NCBI GenBank assembly: GCA_027487845.1 | Contig: JAIYCV010000026.1 | Span: 1 to 64,000 of the forward strand | Length of the DNA: 64,000 bases | DNA from: Flammeovirgaceae bacterium | GTDB lineage: Bacteria; Bacteroidota; Bacteroidia; Cytophagales; Cyclobacteriaceae | Direction of reading: 5' to 3' | Shown here: positions 8,868 through 17,831 of the stretch, piece by piece | Position numbering within the stretch: position 1 is the first letter of the stretch | Layout of the letters: every line of letters starts with the position of its first letter | Notes under the pieces: model-generated | What the model saw: only the letters and a program-made list of their open reading frames with translations | What the model was told of the DNA's origin: nothing | The model's database searches: none | Position numbers and translations under genes: made by a program

Positions 8868-11051
8868 ATGGTAAGATGTGTGGTGCTGTTGGGCATACTA
8901 AACGTGGTCTGCTTTCCGCTGACTGCACAGTACGCGTATACTATTGATCAGGCAATTCCCGTAGAAATAAATGGAAGTGCTATTTCGATGGCTTGGGCAG
9001 GAGGTATAAATTCTGCCCAAATCAACACCATCGATCTTAATGGAGACGGTCAGCAAGATCTTGTGATTTACGAGCGCACGGCCAACAAAATAGTTACTTA
9101 CCTAGCGCACGATAAAAAATATAAGTATGCGCCCGCTTACGAGACGCTTTTCCCCTCGGGCGTGGATCAATGGATGTTATTAAGGGATTTTAATGGCGAT
9201 GGGAAAAAAGATGTTTTTACGAGCGATCCAAATGGAATAAAGGCGTTTGTCAATACAACAAAAGCAGGCCAGAAGCTGAGTTTTCGCCCTTACAATAAAG
9301 GCCTCTTTCTACTTACTGTTGGGTTTAGTGGCAATATCAACTTACAGGTAAATAACAGTGACATACCCGTTATTGATGACATTGATGGCGATGGTGATTT
9401 AGACATTTTGGTAGCGCGCTTTGTGGGTATTGGTTCCCTTGAATACCACAAAAACTTTAGCGTTGAAAACACCGGGAAAAAGGATTCATTGCAATTGAAA
9501 CGAATCACGCAAAATTGGGGGAATTTTGAAGAATGCGACTGTGCAAAATTTATTTTTGGGCCTGCCACCAATTGCAGTTCAGGCGGTCGTACTGCGCATG
9601 CCGCTGGGAAATCGCTTCTTACAATTGACTTAGATAATGATGGAGACAAGGAGCTTTTATTCTCGGAAGAGAACTGCACCAATCTGTATTTGTTAACAAA
9701 CCAAGGAACTAAGGCCGATGCACAAATGACCTCTTTTTCTTCTTTTCCAAATACAACGCCTGTCAATTTTGATGTTTTTCCGGCAGGCTTTTATGAAGAT
9801 GTTACGTTTGATGGCTTGCCCGATCTAATTGCCACGTCCAACATCTATTCGCGCACCACATTGGCCACCACTTTTGATAAAACAGTTTGGCTTTATCAAA
9901 ATACGGGTACAAATCAGCAACCTAATTTCACTTTCGTGAAAAACAATTTTCTGCAAGACGAAATGATTGATGTAGGCGACAGTTCAGTGCCAGCATTTTT
10001 TGATGTGGATAGTGACGATGATTTGGATATGATTATCGGTTCCTATGGAAACGAGGCGAATACATCTTTTCACTTTTATGAAAATAACGGCACCAAGAGT
10101 GAACCTTCTTTTAAACTCATCACGCGCGATTACCTCAACTTTTCAACTACCTATAAAGGGTTTTACAACTTAAAACCTCAGTTCGCAGATATGAACGGTG
10201 ACGGAAAGACCGACTTTGTTTTTACCGCCACCAATAAAGCAGATGGGCTCACGAGCCTTTATTATTTTGAGAATAAAAATTCCCTTGGTCTAGATATTAA
10301 GGGCCAGCCGTTGATCTCTACGAAGCGAACTATAGAGTTCAATGAAAACGTATTAGTAATAGATGTAGAGCAAGATGGAAGCAGCGATCTTTTAATCGGA
10401 ACGTCTTCTGGAGCTGTGGAATATTGGATCAACTTTGCTTCAAAGGGTAGTTTCAACTTCGCATTAAAAGATGCGAGCTACCTTGGTTTTGGAGTCAGCA
10501 CCGACCGCCAAAATTTAGCCTTGTCGTCAGGAGACTTAAACAACGATGGTAAGAATGACCTGATCATTGGCAACCAACGTGGCATCGTAAGTATTGTAGA
10601 AAACTTTAGAAGTCAGCCATCTCCGGTCACCGCTAACAGTCAATTAATTATTGACCCCAACTCAGGATTTTTGAGTGAACGCAAATTAAATGCAAGAGTA
10701 TGGCCTGTGGCCGCCAATCTGTTTTTTACAAAGTACCCATCCATTGTTGTGGGCAACACGACTGGAGGGATATTAGTGCTAAAAAATGAAGATGCGCTAC
10801 CGCTTCCATCAGAACCTGTCATTTCCCTTTACCCAAATCCTGTTTTGCAAACTGAGTCCTTAAAAATACAAGTTGACAGACCCATGAGCGTTCAATTTGT
10901 TTCACTGCAAGGTCAAAAATTGTCTGATCTCCTATCGGTTGCCGCTAATCAAATCAATTCCTTTTCGGTTAGCCATCTTGCTGCTGGCCTTTACATTGCT
11001 ACCTTTACAACCAACGATCAAAAGATTTACAAGAAGTTTATTGTTCACTAA
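8868..11051 (+). CDS. FG-GAP/VCBS-repeat protein with T9SS sorting domain
   Basis: A 727-residue secreted protein with a signal peptide (MVRCVVLLGIL, cleavage near LTAQ). It has at least seven calcium-binding FG-GAP-type loops, for example DLNGDGQQDLV, DFNGDGKKDVF, DIDGDGDLDIL, DLDNDGDKELL, DVDSDDDLDMI, DMNGDGKTDFV and DLNNDGKNDLI. They suggest a beta-propeller. The last 80 residues form a type A type IX secretion sorting domain (LYPNPV near its start, GLYIATFTTNDQKIYKKFIV at the end). It is predicted to cross the outer membrane by T9SS and stay on the surface or be released. I start at the ATG at 8868 because it begins the signal peptide. Ligand unknown. Confidence 0.92.
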   Translation: MVRCVVLLGILNVVCFPLTAQYAYTIDQAIPVEINGSAISMAWAGGINSAQINTIDLNGDGQQDLVIYERTANKIVTYLAHDKKYKYAPAYETLFPSGVDQWMLLRDFNGDGKKDVFTSDPNGIKAFVNTTKAGQKLSFRPYNKGLFLLTVGFSGNINLQVNNSDIPVIDDIDGDGDLDILVARFVGIGSLEYHKNFSVENTGKKDSLQLKRITQNWGNFEECDCAKFIFGPATNCSSGGRTAHAAGKSLLTIDLDNDGDKELLFSEENCTNLYLLTNQGTKADAQMTSFSSFPNTTPVNFDVFPAGFYEDVTFDGLPDLIATSNIYSRTTLATTFDKTVWLYQNTGTNQQPNFTFVKNNFLQDEMIDVGDSSVPAFFDVDSDDDLDMIIGSYGNEANTSFHFYENNGTKSEPSFKLITRDYLNFSTTYKGFYNLKPQFADMNGDGKTDFVFTATNKADGLTSLYYFENKNSLGLDIKGQPLISTKRTIEFNENVLVIDVEQDGSSDLLIGTSSGAVEYWINFASKGSFNFALKDASYLGFGVSTDRQNLALSSGDLNNDGKNDLIIGNQRGIVSIVENFRSQPSPVTANSQLIIDPNSGFLSERKLNARVWPVAANLFFTKYPSIVVGNTTGGILVLKNEDALPLPSEPVISLYPNPVLQTESLKIQVDRPMSVQFVSLQGQKLSDLLSVAANQINSFSVSHLAAGLYIATFTTNDQKIYKKFIVH

Positions 11052-11066
11052 TTACCCTTTTGCAAT

Positions 11067-11723
11067 TTGAATTCGCATGCATTTATCTTCGACATGGATG
11101 GTGTTCTGGTCGATAGCAACCCCTACCACAAAATAGCACTTAATGAGTTTTGCGGTCGATATGGATATCATTTAACGGATGAGCAATTGCTCAACAAAGT
11201 GTACGGGCGCACAAACAAGGAATGGCTTACCAACCTTTTCGGGAAATTGACCGAAGAAAAAGTGTATCAGTATGCCGAAGAAAAAGAAGCGATTTACCGA
11301 ACGCTTTTTGAAAGTGATATTAAACCGGTGAAGGGTCTTATTTCGTTTCTTGATCTTTTAGATTATCATAAAATTCCGCGGGCCATTGGCACATCGGCAC
11401 CGCAAAGCAACGTTGATTTCACGCTTTCAAAAACTAACACTGCAAAGTATTTTGAGACTATTTTAAAAGATTCAGACATTGAGCATAGCAAGCCTAGTCC
11501 GGAAATCTACATAAAGGCTGCCGAGCGGTTGGGCTTCGCTCCCGAAAAGTGTATTGTTTTTGAAGATTCGCTATCAGGTGTGAAGGCGGGGAAGGCGTCA
11601 GGTGCCAAAGTAGTGGGCATCACCACTACACATAGTAAAGAAGAATTGGTTGAAACCGATTTTGTAATTGATAATTTTGTTGGGCTTGACCCACTTCAGC
11701 TAATTAACACGCTATTCCACTAA
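11067..11723 (+). CDS. HAD-superfamily hydrolase, beta-phosphoglucomutase-like
   Basis: A 218-residue HAD phosphatase/mutase. Motif I is DMDGVLVDSNP (nucleophile D9, acid D11), motif II TS at 109-110, K142 in SKPSPEIY, and motif IV ED at 166-167 (FEDSLSGV). The helical cap between residues 15 and 90 places it in subfamily I near beta-phosphoglucomutase and phosphoglycolate-type enzymes; the substrate is unknown. The start is TTG at 11067: the only in-frame ATG would remove motif I, and the frame is closed directly upstream by the stop of the preceding gene. Confidence 0.85.
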   Translation: MNSHAFIFDMDGVLVDSNPYHKIALNEFCGRYGYHLTDEQLLNKVYGRTNKEWLTNLFGKLTEEKVYQYAEEKEAIYRTLFESDIKPVKGLISFLDLLDYHKIPRAIGTSAPQSNVDFTLSKTNTAKYFETILKDSDIEHSKPSPEIYIKAAERLGFAPEKCIVFEDSLSGVKAGKASGAKVVGITTTHSKEELVETDFVIDNFVGLDPLQLINTLFH

Positions 11724-11725
11724 AC

Positions 11726-11733
11726 GACTTTTG
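11726..11733 (+). promoter_or_regulatory. putative -7 box for the 11810 gene
   Basis: GACTTTTG fits nAnnTTTG and starts three bases after the HAD stop codon. The A-rich leader up to the ATG at 11810 is typical of this phylum. No clear -33 element was found. Confidence 0.3.
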
Positions 11734-11809
11734 TATAAAATCTCAGAAACAAAAAGGGAAATTATTAATAGAGTAACGAACACCATTAAAACAAAAAGCA
11801 CAAAAATTT

Positions 11810-13189
11810 ATGAAAGGTTTTAGAAAAATAACACTCGCTATTTGTTTCTTATATTATCCCCTTCTTGTCGCGGCTCAGACCAACGAATCACCGGCAGGAG
11901 CATACCAATGGAAAAGAGGAAAAACAGAATTCCAACCCGGTTATGTTGTGTTGAAGTCTGGAAAGAAAATGGAGGGCAAAATTTCGTTGAAAGGAAGCGA
12001 AAGTCAGATAGCGGAGGTATTATATGAAGGCGATGGCAAAGAGTTGACTTTCCCTGTCGGTTCGCTTAAGGCGTTCGGTCTAATTGGAGTAAATCCTAAT
12101 GCTAGTGCCGCAGCAGCAACGCAGCCCATTAATGAAAGCCCGGAAAGCATGTATGAATGGCAAGGCAGAGGCATTGTAATGGGCAAAGAAATCAAAGTCA
12201 CAGTGCCGCGCGCGGGCTATGTAGTGTTAAGGAATGGAACACGGTATGAAGGAGAATTGAAATTGCGGAAGAAAGCTGGTGTGCTTGACGATATTGATAT
12301 TAAAACAGCTACAGGGAAAGAAAAATTTGATGTGCCTCAGGTGGCTCGCTACGGCTACACCTACAATGTGGAAGAGGTTGCCCAAGGTAAGTTGAGCAAA
12401 GAAACCAAGTACAAAAAGTCCTTTCAAGGCAACATTTATACTGCTTCGGGCAAGATGGCAGGTGAAATAACATTGTTTTCAATACTTGGAAAACGTTACA
12501 AAGAGAAAATCATATTCAAAAGCGGTGTCGGAGAACTCAAAGACTGCACTCCACAAACTATTTCAGGATTTGATTATGTAACTAGCAAGGGAAACAGATT
12601 TGTGTACACTGTAATTGACGGTAAATTCGTTGAAGAGCAGTTTAATGGGAAAACGTTCCAGTTGTACATGAACCCGAATCCTACTTCGATAAAGAAATTT
12701 GCAACCGCACTGTTGAAAGGTGCCGCACAAGCAGGAACGCAGGCGGCCGCCAGTGCAATCATCAAGAAAGATCAAGAGAAAAATAATTATGATTCAAATA
12801 TTGACAGCATCATTAATGTTTCTTCGGCTGATCAGTTGATTGCACTGCGCGAGAAATTCGCCAATTTAGCAGGTTATGAGAACGCTCAGGAGGCCATGAA
12901 CGAGTCGGGCAACGAAAGCCTAAAAAATAATCTAAGTGCCCTCGATTTGGCTATTCAAGGCAAACAGGCAGCAAATTCAGAGGGTGGCATTTTAAACGAA
13001 GAATGGATTATTCATAATAAGATTAGCAATGAAAACACCGTTGTGTATAAAGGCGAATACAAAAATCAAATTGATGTGCTTTTGATGGGTTGTGACAAAT
13101 ACCTAGAATTACCGAAATCAGCCCAAAATGATTTGCAAAAATGGGATAATTTGGCGCAAGCCGTAAAACTATTAGACAATTGCTACTAA
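11810..13189 (+). CDS. unknown exported protein with duplicated module
   Basis: A 459-residue protein that I do not recognise. A signal peptide (1-22, cleavage after VAA) is followed by two related modules. Residues 25-62 run NESPAGAYQW ... GYVVLKSGKKMEGKISLK, and residues 108-153 run NESPESMYEW ... GYVVLRNGTRYEGELKLR. The 'GYV-VL-G---EG-i-L' unit resembles short beta-hairpin modules of exported Bacteroidota proteins. A middle region (190-290) is beta-rich. An Ala-rich helix (300-320) follows, and the C-terminal part is mostly helical. It has no lipobox and no T9SS domain, so it is probably periplasmic. It stands alone between a HAD gene and rpmB. Confidence 0.75.
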   Translation: MKGFRKITLAICFLYYPLLVAAQTNESPAGAYQWKRGKTEFQPGYVVLKSGKKMEGKISLKGSESQIAEVLYEGDGKELTFPVGSLKAFGLIGVNPNASAAAATQPINESPESMYEWQGRGIVMGKEIKVTVPRAGYVVLRNGTRYEGELKLRKKAGVLDDIDIKTATGKEKFDVPQVARYGYTYNVEEVAQGKLSKETKYKKSFQGNIYTASGKMAGEITLFSILGKRYKEKIIFKSGVGELKDCTPQTISGFDYVTSKGNRFVYTVIDGKFVEEQFNGKTFQLYMNPNPTSIKKFATALLKGAAQAGTQAAASAIIKKDQEKNNYDSNIDSIINVSSADQLIALREKFANLAGYENAQEAMNESGNESLKNNLSALDLAIQGKQAANSEGGILNEEWIIHNKISNENTVVYKGEYKNQIDVLLMGCDKYLELPKSAQNDLQKWDNLAQAVKLLDNCY

Positions 13190-13345
13190 TTTTTGCGTAA
13201 GGCTGATACAACTTAGTTTTAACCGTCAATTTCTCGCGACAATTTGTTTTGTTGAACCTAGAAATTATAAACACTGATTTTGTTTATCCCAATTCAGACT
13301 AAATCTCCAACTTTCCTGAATTAACAGTCGATATTTCAAATTCAA

Positions 13346-13378
13346 TTTGGATTATTCTGTCTGATTTGCCGATATTTG
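13346..13378 (+). promoter_or_regulatory. putative promoter of the rpmB operon
   Basis: TTTG (13346-13349) and GATATTTG (13371-13378, nAnnTTTG) are 21 bases apart, near the phylum consensus. The predicted start of transcription falls at about 13384, directly at the hairpin described next. Confidence 0.4.
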
Positions 13379-13382
13379 CAAT

Positions 13383-13406
13383 CCCTTTTTAAAAGGGGCA
13401 TTTTTT
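13383..13406 (+). terminator. hairpin plus T6 in the rpmB leader
   Basis: CCCTTTT (13383-13389) pairs with AAAAGGG (13391-13397), followed by CA-flanked TTTTTT (13401-13406), 15 bases before the rpmB ATG. It may terminate transcription from the upstream gene, stabilise the 5' end, or act as an attenuator for the ribosomal operon. Confidence 0.4.
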
Positions 13407-13420
13407 AACTGACATTAATT

Positions 13421-13666
13421 ATGGCAAGGGTTTGTGAATTAACAGGTAAGCGTCCGAAAACTGGTTTCAATGTTTCTCACGCAAATAATAAAACTAAGCG
13501 CAGGTTTTATCCTAATCTTCAGACAAAGAGGTTCTTTGTTCCTGAAGAAGATAAATGGATTACGTTGAAAGTATCTACTACTGCAATCAAAACCATCAAC
13601 AAAAAGGGGATTACACAGGTGTTGAAAGAAGCCAAAGAAAAAGGCTTGTATACTGGAAAAGCTTAA
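13421..13666 (+). CDS. rpmB: 50S ribosomal protein L28
   Basis: An 81-residue L28, part of the large ribosomal subunit. It begins [12 protein letters not shown] and has the family pattern [17 protein letters not shown] and a C-terminal [11 protein letters not shown]. The length is normal. It heads the compact rpmB-rpmG-DUF4295 operon, with a 12-base gap to rpmG. It has none of the extra cysteine pairs of zinc-binding L28 variants. Confidence 0.97.
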   Translation: MARVCELTGKRPKTGFNVSHANNKTKRRFYPNLQTKRFFVPEEDKWITLKVSTTAIKTINKKGITQVLKEAKEKGLYTGKA

Positions 13667-13678
13667 CAATATAAGGCA

Positions 13679-13861
13679 ATGGCAAAGAAAGGAAATAGAA
13701 TTCAGGTTATTTTGGAGTGTACTGAGCACAAGGCAACGGGGCGCGCTGGCATGAGCCGCTACATCACTACCAAAAACAGAAAAAATACCACTGAGAGGAT
13801 TGAATTGAAAAAATACAATCCTATTTTGAAAAAAGTAACTGTCCACAAAGAAATTAAATAA
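13679..13861 (+). CDS. rpmG: 50S ribosomal protein L33
   Basis: A 60-residue L33. It begins [21 protein letters not shown] and ends in the [16 protein letters not shown] tail. It has a single cysteine, so it is the zinc-free (C-minus) type. It sits between rpmB and the DUF4295 gene, two bases before the latter's ATG, which is the standard order in Bacteroidota. Confidence 0.97.
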   Translation: MAKKGNRIQVILECTEHKATGRAGMSRYITTKNRKNTTERIELKKYNPILKKVTVHKEIK

Positions 13862-13863
13862 CC

Positions 13864-14019
13864 ATGGCAAAGAAAGTTGTTGCTACACTTAAGAAAACAG
13901 ACGGAAAAACGTACGCTAAAGTAATTATGGCTGTTAAGTCCGAAAAAACGGGTGCGTATACATTCCGTGAGGAAATTGTACCTACGGATCTGGTGAAAGA
14001 TACCCTTGCGAAAAAATAA
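13864..14019 (+). CDS. DUF4295 small basic protein
   Basis: A 51-residue Lys-rich protein (MAKKVVATLKK ... DLVKDTLAKK) that starts two bases after the rpmG stop. DUF4295 proteins occur almost only in Bacteroidota in this exact position. They are probably ribosome-associated, judging from operon position and charge; no function is proven. A terminator follows at 14044..14065. Confidence 0.93.
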   Translation: MAKKVVATLKKTDGKTYAKVIMAVKSEKTGAYTFREEIVPTDLVKDTLAKK

Positions 14020-14043
14020 ATTTGTTTGTTTTTGTTTTTAGAG

Positions 14044-14065
14044 AAGTCCCTATCGGGACTTTTTT
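14044..14065 (+). terminator. intrinsic terminator of rpmB-rpmG-DUF4295
   Basis: AAGTCCC (14044-14050), loop TATC, GGGACTT (14055-14061), then a T run to 14065. The 7-bp stem is perfect. It separates the ribosomal operon from ftsY. Confidence 0.9.
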
Positions 14066-14093
14066 AATTTTCTCACCTCTCATTTCTTGATTT

Positions 14094-15050
14094 ATGTCGT
14101 TCCTTGGCAGCTTATTTTCTAAAGAAAAAAAAGATTCCTTAGACAAAGGATTAGAAAAGACCAAGGATAACTTTTTCAGCAAACTTGGTAAAGCGGTAAT
14201 CGGGAAATCAACTGTTGATGACGAGGTACTTGACAATCTGGAGGAAGCCTTGGTCTCTTCGGATGTGGGAATCGACACTACGTTAAAAATTATAGACCGC
14301 ATTCAAAAACGAGTTGCCAAAGACAAATATTTAGGAACAGCCGAACTCGACAGTATTTTACGAGAAGAAGTCGCTGCCTTACTTACCGAGAGCAACAATC
14401 TGGAATCTTCTGATTTTGAAACGCCTTCCGATAAAAAGCCCTACGTAATTATGGTAGTAGGTGTGAATGGCGTTGGCAAAACCACCACCATTGGCAAACT
14501 ATCCTCGCAATTTAAGAGAAGAGGAAAAACAGTTTTGCTAGGCGCAGCCGATACGTTTCGAGCTGCAGCGGTTGATCAGCTAAAAATCTGGGGAGAGCGT
14601 GTGGGCATTCCTGTGGTGGCAAAAGGCATGAATACTGATCCTTCGGCAGTAGCCTTTGAGGCGGTAACGGAAGGTGTAAAGCAAGGTGTAGATGTGGTTA
14701 TTATCGATACCGCTGGTCGCCTGCACACCAAAATAAATTTGATGCAGGAGCTTTCCAAAATAAAACGAACCATCGAAAAGGTAATTCCAGGTGCCCCACA
14801 TGACATACTGTTGGTGCTAGATGGAAGCACCGGGCAAAATGCCATTATACAAGCGCGCGAATTTACCAAAGCTACCGATGTAAGCAGTTTGGCCATTACC
14901 AAACTTGACGGCACCGCAAAGGGCGGTGTGGTGATAGGCATCTCAGATGAATTTAAAATACCCGTTAAATATATTGGAGTAGGTGAAAAGATTGACGACT
15001 TGCAAGTATTCAACAAAATGGAATTTGTGAATTCGCTTTTTAGTAAGTAA
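14094..15050 (+). CDS. ftsY: signal recognition particle receptor FtsY
   Basis: A 318-residue SRP-receptor GTPase that delivers SRP-ribosome complexes to SecYEG at the inner membrane. A short charged N-terminal region replaces the long acidic A domain of E. coli. Next come the helical N domain (about 25-105) and the G domain: P-loop VGVNGVGKTT (122-131), DTFRAAA (153-159), DTAGR (205-209), TKLDG (269-273). The length is normal for Bacteroidota. It ends flush against the convergent DUF6048 gene (15050/15051). Confidence 0.97.
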   Translation: MSFLGSLFSKEKKDSLDKGLEKTKDNFFSKLGKAVIGKSTVDDEVLDNLEEALVSSDVGIDTTLKIIDRIQKRVAKDKYLGTAELDSILREEVAALLTESNNLESSDFETPSDKKPYVIMVVGVNGVGKTTTIGKLSSQFKRRGKTVLLGAADTFRAAAVDQLKIWGERVGIPVVAKGMNTDPSAVAFEAVTEGVKQGVDVVIIDTAGRLHTKINLMQELSKIKRTIEKVIPGAPHDILLVLDGSTGQNAIIQAREFTKATDVSSLAITKLDGTAKGGVVIGISDEFKIPVKYIGVGEKIDDLQVFNKMEFVNSLFSK

Positions 15051-15788
15051 TCAAGTCTTTTTAGCCACTTCTTTCGGCCGCACCTTCAACTTCCTTACCG
15101 GAAACCTCCAGAAGAGTTGGTAATTGAAACCCCAATAAGGAGACTGCTCGTAAAGACCGTAGCCAGGTATATCGTAAGGTACCAGGCTCGGGCTATTTTC
15201 GTAATTGGGCGAAAGCTTTAGGCGGGCGGTGCAGCCCATCCAAAAACCAGAAACAATTTTTACGCGCAAGCCAGTGGTAATCTCCGTCCAGCTAGCGGTA
15301 ACGCCCGAAGCCGAAACCGTTTTAACAATCGGGCCAGTAGCGTAGGGGCCGGTGTAATCCATTGAATAGTTCAACGTATGGTCAAACTTGGATTTGCCAA
15401 GCCTGAAACCAATGAAAAACATATTTTTATCGGGGTCTTTCAGCAAGAAGTTAATGTCAGCACCAATTCTGTAGTAGGTTCCATTATTTTGATAATCGCC
15501 ATTATTTATGTTAGTGCTGTTATCGATCGTAATTTGCTTGCTCCAACTTCCGTAATCGGCCGCTAAGTAATATCGATCAAAGTCAAGGTCGGCATTTACT
15601 TCCCAAAGTTTTAATTTTGGATCTTTTTGCGACAAAAAAATGGCCAACGCATCAGTGCCAATTCTAAAGCCAGTGGGCAAGTACTTAAACATTAATGTAT
15701 CGGAAGGCGCGCGCTGCTTTTCCTTTTGTGCAAAGCCAGCTACGCTCAGCACAAACACCAAGCAAAGGCTAACGAAATATCTGCACAT
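15051..15788 (-). CDS. DUF6048 family exported protein
   Basis: A 245-residue protein counted from the ATG at 15788 (MCRYFVSLCLVF, signal peptide with cleavage near GFAQ). Alternating aromatic and polar strands, such as YYLAADYGSWSKQI, FFIGFRLGKS and YWGFNYQLFWRFPV, suggest an outer-membrane beta-barrel. The family usually occurs beside DUF6452 in Bacteroidota, as here. The start overlaps the end of the DUF6452 gene by 20 bases, so the two are translated together. Function unknown. Confidence 0.8.
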   Translation of the reverse strand: MCRYFVSLCLVFVLSVAGFAQKEKQRAPSDTLMFKYLPTGFRIGTDALAIFLSQKDPKLKLWEVNADLDFDRYYLAADYGSWSKQITIDNSTNINNGDYQNNGTYYRIGADINFLLKDPDKNMFFIGFRLGKSKFDHTLNYSMDYTGPYATGPIVKTVSASGVTASWTEITTGLRVKIVSGFWMGCTARLKLSPNYENSPSLVPYDIPGYGLYEQSPYWGFNYQLFWRFPVRKLKVRPKEVAKKT

Positions 15789-16224
15789 TGAGAATATTGG
15801 CATCGGATAACAGTTGAGCATTAACAATTCGGATGGAATCGAACCCTGTCTTGGTATAATTTAGGTCGGTAAAGTAGAGAAAAGCCCCACAGTCGGAGGC
15901 GGGCACTCGCGCCAACGGGCGATAGGTGAGTTTTAATGTATCCTTGTCAGAAACCTCTCCAACTTTATAGTCGAATATGAAATTGGTAAAGGCTTGGTTC
16001 GGGTCTATTCTCAGTTCGAATGTTCCGGCAACGTCTTGGTTGGAAATTAAAACAGTTGGAAAGCCTTGGGCCGTGACAGAGTTGAGCCGCAATGAAAGAT
16101 TTTTTCCGTCTGCCTTACTCTTAAAAGCGATCCTGACTTTGTCGGTGTTTGTTTTCAAACAATCGCCTTTATTAAAGCAACTTGCCAGTACCAACAGCAC
16201 AGAAATCAATAAAATATGCCTCAC
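15769..16224 (-). CDS. DUF6452 family lipoprotein
   Basis: A 151-residue lipoprotein with a GTG start at 16224. The signal MRHILLISVLLVLASC has a lipobox (LASC), with the lipidated cysteine at residue 16. The mature part contains paired polar strands and the DCGAFLYFTDLNYTKTGFDSI segment typical of DUF6452. It partners the overlapping DUF6048 gene. An envelope role is likely from the signals alone; nothing more can be read. Confidence 0.8.
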   Translation of the reverse strand: MRHILLISVLLVLASCFNKGDCLKTNTDKVRIAFKSKADGKNLSLRLNSVTAQGFPTVLISNQDVAGTFELRIDPNQAFTNFIFDYKVGEVSDKDTLKLTYRPLARVPASDCGAFLYFTDLNYTKTGFDSIRIVNAQLLSDANILNVQIFR

Positions 16225-16323
16225 GGTGAATTATTAATCGGCAAATATAGTTGTTGCCCGTAATCCTATTAGATTCGTAAGGCATGTATTTTTGTTAATT
16301 TTACAGTTCAATATTTCGGAAAC

Positions 16324-17640
16324 TTGAAAACAAAAGGCCAGAAAAAAACCAAAGTAAACATTGTAACATTGGGTTGCTCCAAAAACTTGGTGGATTCCGA
16401 GGTGTTGCTCACGCAACTAAAGGGCAATGGAATTGCTGTTTCGCACGAATCAGAAAAAAATGACTCCAGCATCGTAGTCATCAATACCTGTGGGTTTATT
16501 GACAATGCAAAGCAAGAATCGATTGATACCATTTTACGCTATGTGGACGCTAAAGAGGAAGGGTTGCTAGAAAAAGTGTACGTTACCGGATGCCTGAGCG
16601 AGCGCTATAAAGCTGATTTGCAACTAGAAATTCCTCAGGTAGACGCCTGGTTTGGAACGCGCGATCTTTCTAGGTTGCTAAAACAACTGAATGCCAACTA
16701 CAAACAAGAATTAGTGGGCGAAAGGATACTTACCAACCCTAGCCACTTTGCTTATTTGAAGATTTCTGAAGGGTGCGATAGACCTTGCTCATTCTGCGCA
16801 ATTCCGCTGATGCGGGGTAAGCATGTTTCTAGGCCCTTGGAAGAATTAGTTCTAGAAGCCAAAAACCTAGCGAAAAAAGGCGTGAAAGAACTTTTATTGA
16901 TTGCACAAGATTCAACCTATTATGGCCTTGATCTGTACAAGAAAAGAAACCTTGCCGATTTATTGAAAGCCCTTTCGGATGTAGAAGGAATTGAGTGGAT
17001 CAGGCTGCATTATGCTTTTCCGGCAGGTTTTCCAATGGATGTGTTAGACGTGATGAACGAGCGAAGCAATATTTGCAAGTATCTTGATATTCCGCTTCAA
17101 CATGGTTCAACAGAAATGCTAAAAATAATGAGACGCGGAATAACGCGTGAAAAAACCGAAGAACTAATCGGCACTATTCGCACGAAAGTGCCAAGCATTG
17201 CCTTGCGCACCACGTTGATTGCTGGCCACCCGGGTGAAACGGAAACGTACTTCGAAGAAATGCTCAAATTCATAGAAACCTCCCGATTTGATCGACTAGG
17301 TGTGTTTCCTTATTCGCACGAAGACAATACCCATTCGTACTCATTTGCAGATGACGTAGCGGAAGAAACAAAACAAGACAGAGTGGCAACCATTATGGAG
17401 TTGCAGGAAGGGATTTCACTTGAGTTAAATCAGAAAAAAGTAGGAAAGGCTTTTAAAGTTTTGATTGATCGAAAAGAGGAGGGCAACTTCATTGGCAGAA
17501 CGGAGTATGATTCGCCCGAAGTCGATAACGAGGTTATCATTCAATCAGAAAAAGAGTATTTACGCATAGGTGATTTTGTTACTGCAAAAATAGTGGAAGC
17601 TACTGAGTTTGACTTGTATGCGCAAGTAGTGCAAACCTAG
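16324..17640 (+). CDS. rimO: ribosomal protein S12 methylthiotransferase RimO
   Basis: A 438-residue radical-SAM methylthiotransferase that modifies an aspartate of ribosomal protein S12. The N-terminal UPF0004 domain carries auxiliary-cluster cysteines C18, C56 and C90. The radical-SAM triad is C151, C155 and C158 (CDRPCSFC), and a C-terminal TRAM domain (about 370-438) binds RNA or protein. RimO is favoured over MiaB by EGCDRPCSFCAIP and the S12-type architecture. The start is TTG at 16324; no ATG lies upstream of the conserved VTLGCSKN motif. Confidence 0.95.
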   Translation: MKTKGQKKTKVNIVTLGCSKNLVDSEVLLTQLKGNGIAVSHESEKNDSSIVVINTCGFIDNAKQESIDTILRYVDAKEEGLLEKVYVTGCLSERYKADLQLEIPQVDAWFGTRDLSRLLKQLNANYKQELVGERILTNPSHFAYLKISEGCDRPCSFCAIPLMRGKHVSRPLEELVLEAKNLAKKGVKELLLIAQDSTYYGLDLYKKRNLADLLKALSDVEGIEWIRLHYAFPAGFPMDVLDVMNERSNICKYLDIPLQHGSTEMLKIMRRGITREKTEELIGTIRTKVPSIALRTTLIAGHPGETETYFEEMLKFIETSRFDRLGVFPYSHEDNTHSYSFADDVAEETKQDRVATIMELQEGISLELNQKKVGKAFKVLIDRKEEGNFIGRTEYDSPEVDNEVIIQSEKEYLRIGDFVTAKIVEATEFDLYAQVVQT

Positions 17641-17831
17641 TTTGAGAAACAGAGTGGCCTTGAATAATTGATTTGAATGTATGTCCGTGAAAGTCGATTT
17701 GTGCATTCGTGGCAAAAATTTATCGAACATGAATTCCGCCATTAACAAATCATTTAGAATTGACAAATAACTAATGTGTTTGATAAAACGTTTCACTAAC
17801 TTATTTGGCCAACTTGTGAACCACAACCAAC

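Noticed and set aside
13439..13870. 143-codon minus-strand frame opposite rpmB and rpmG
   Set aside because: It lies fully antisense to two ribosomal protein genes and has no recognisable domain; it reflects their codon composition.
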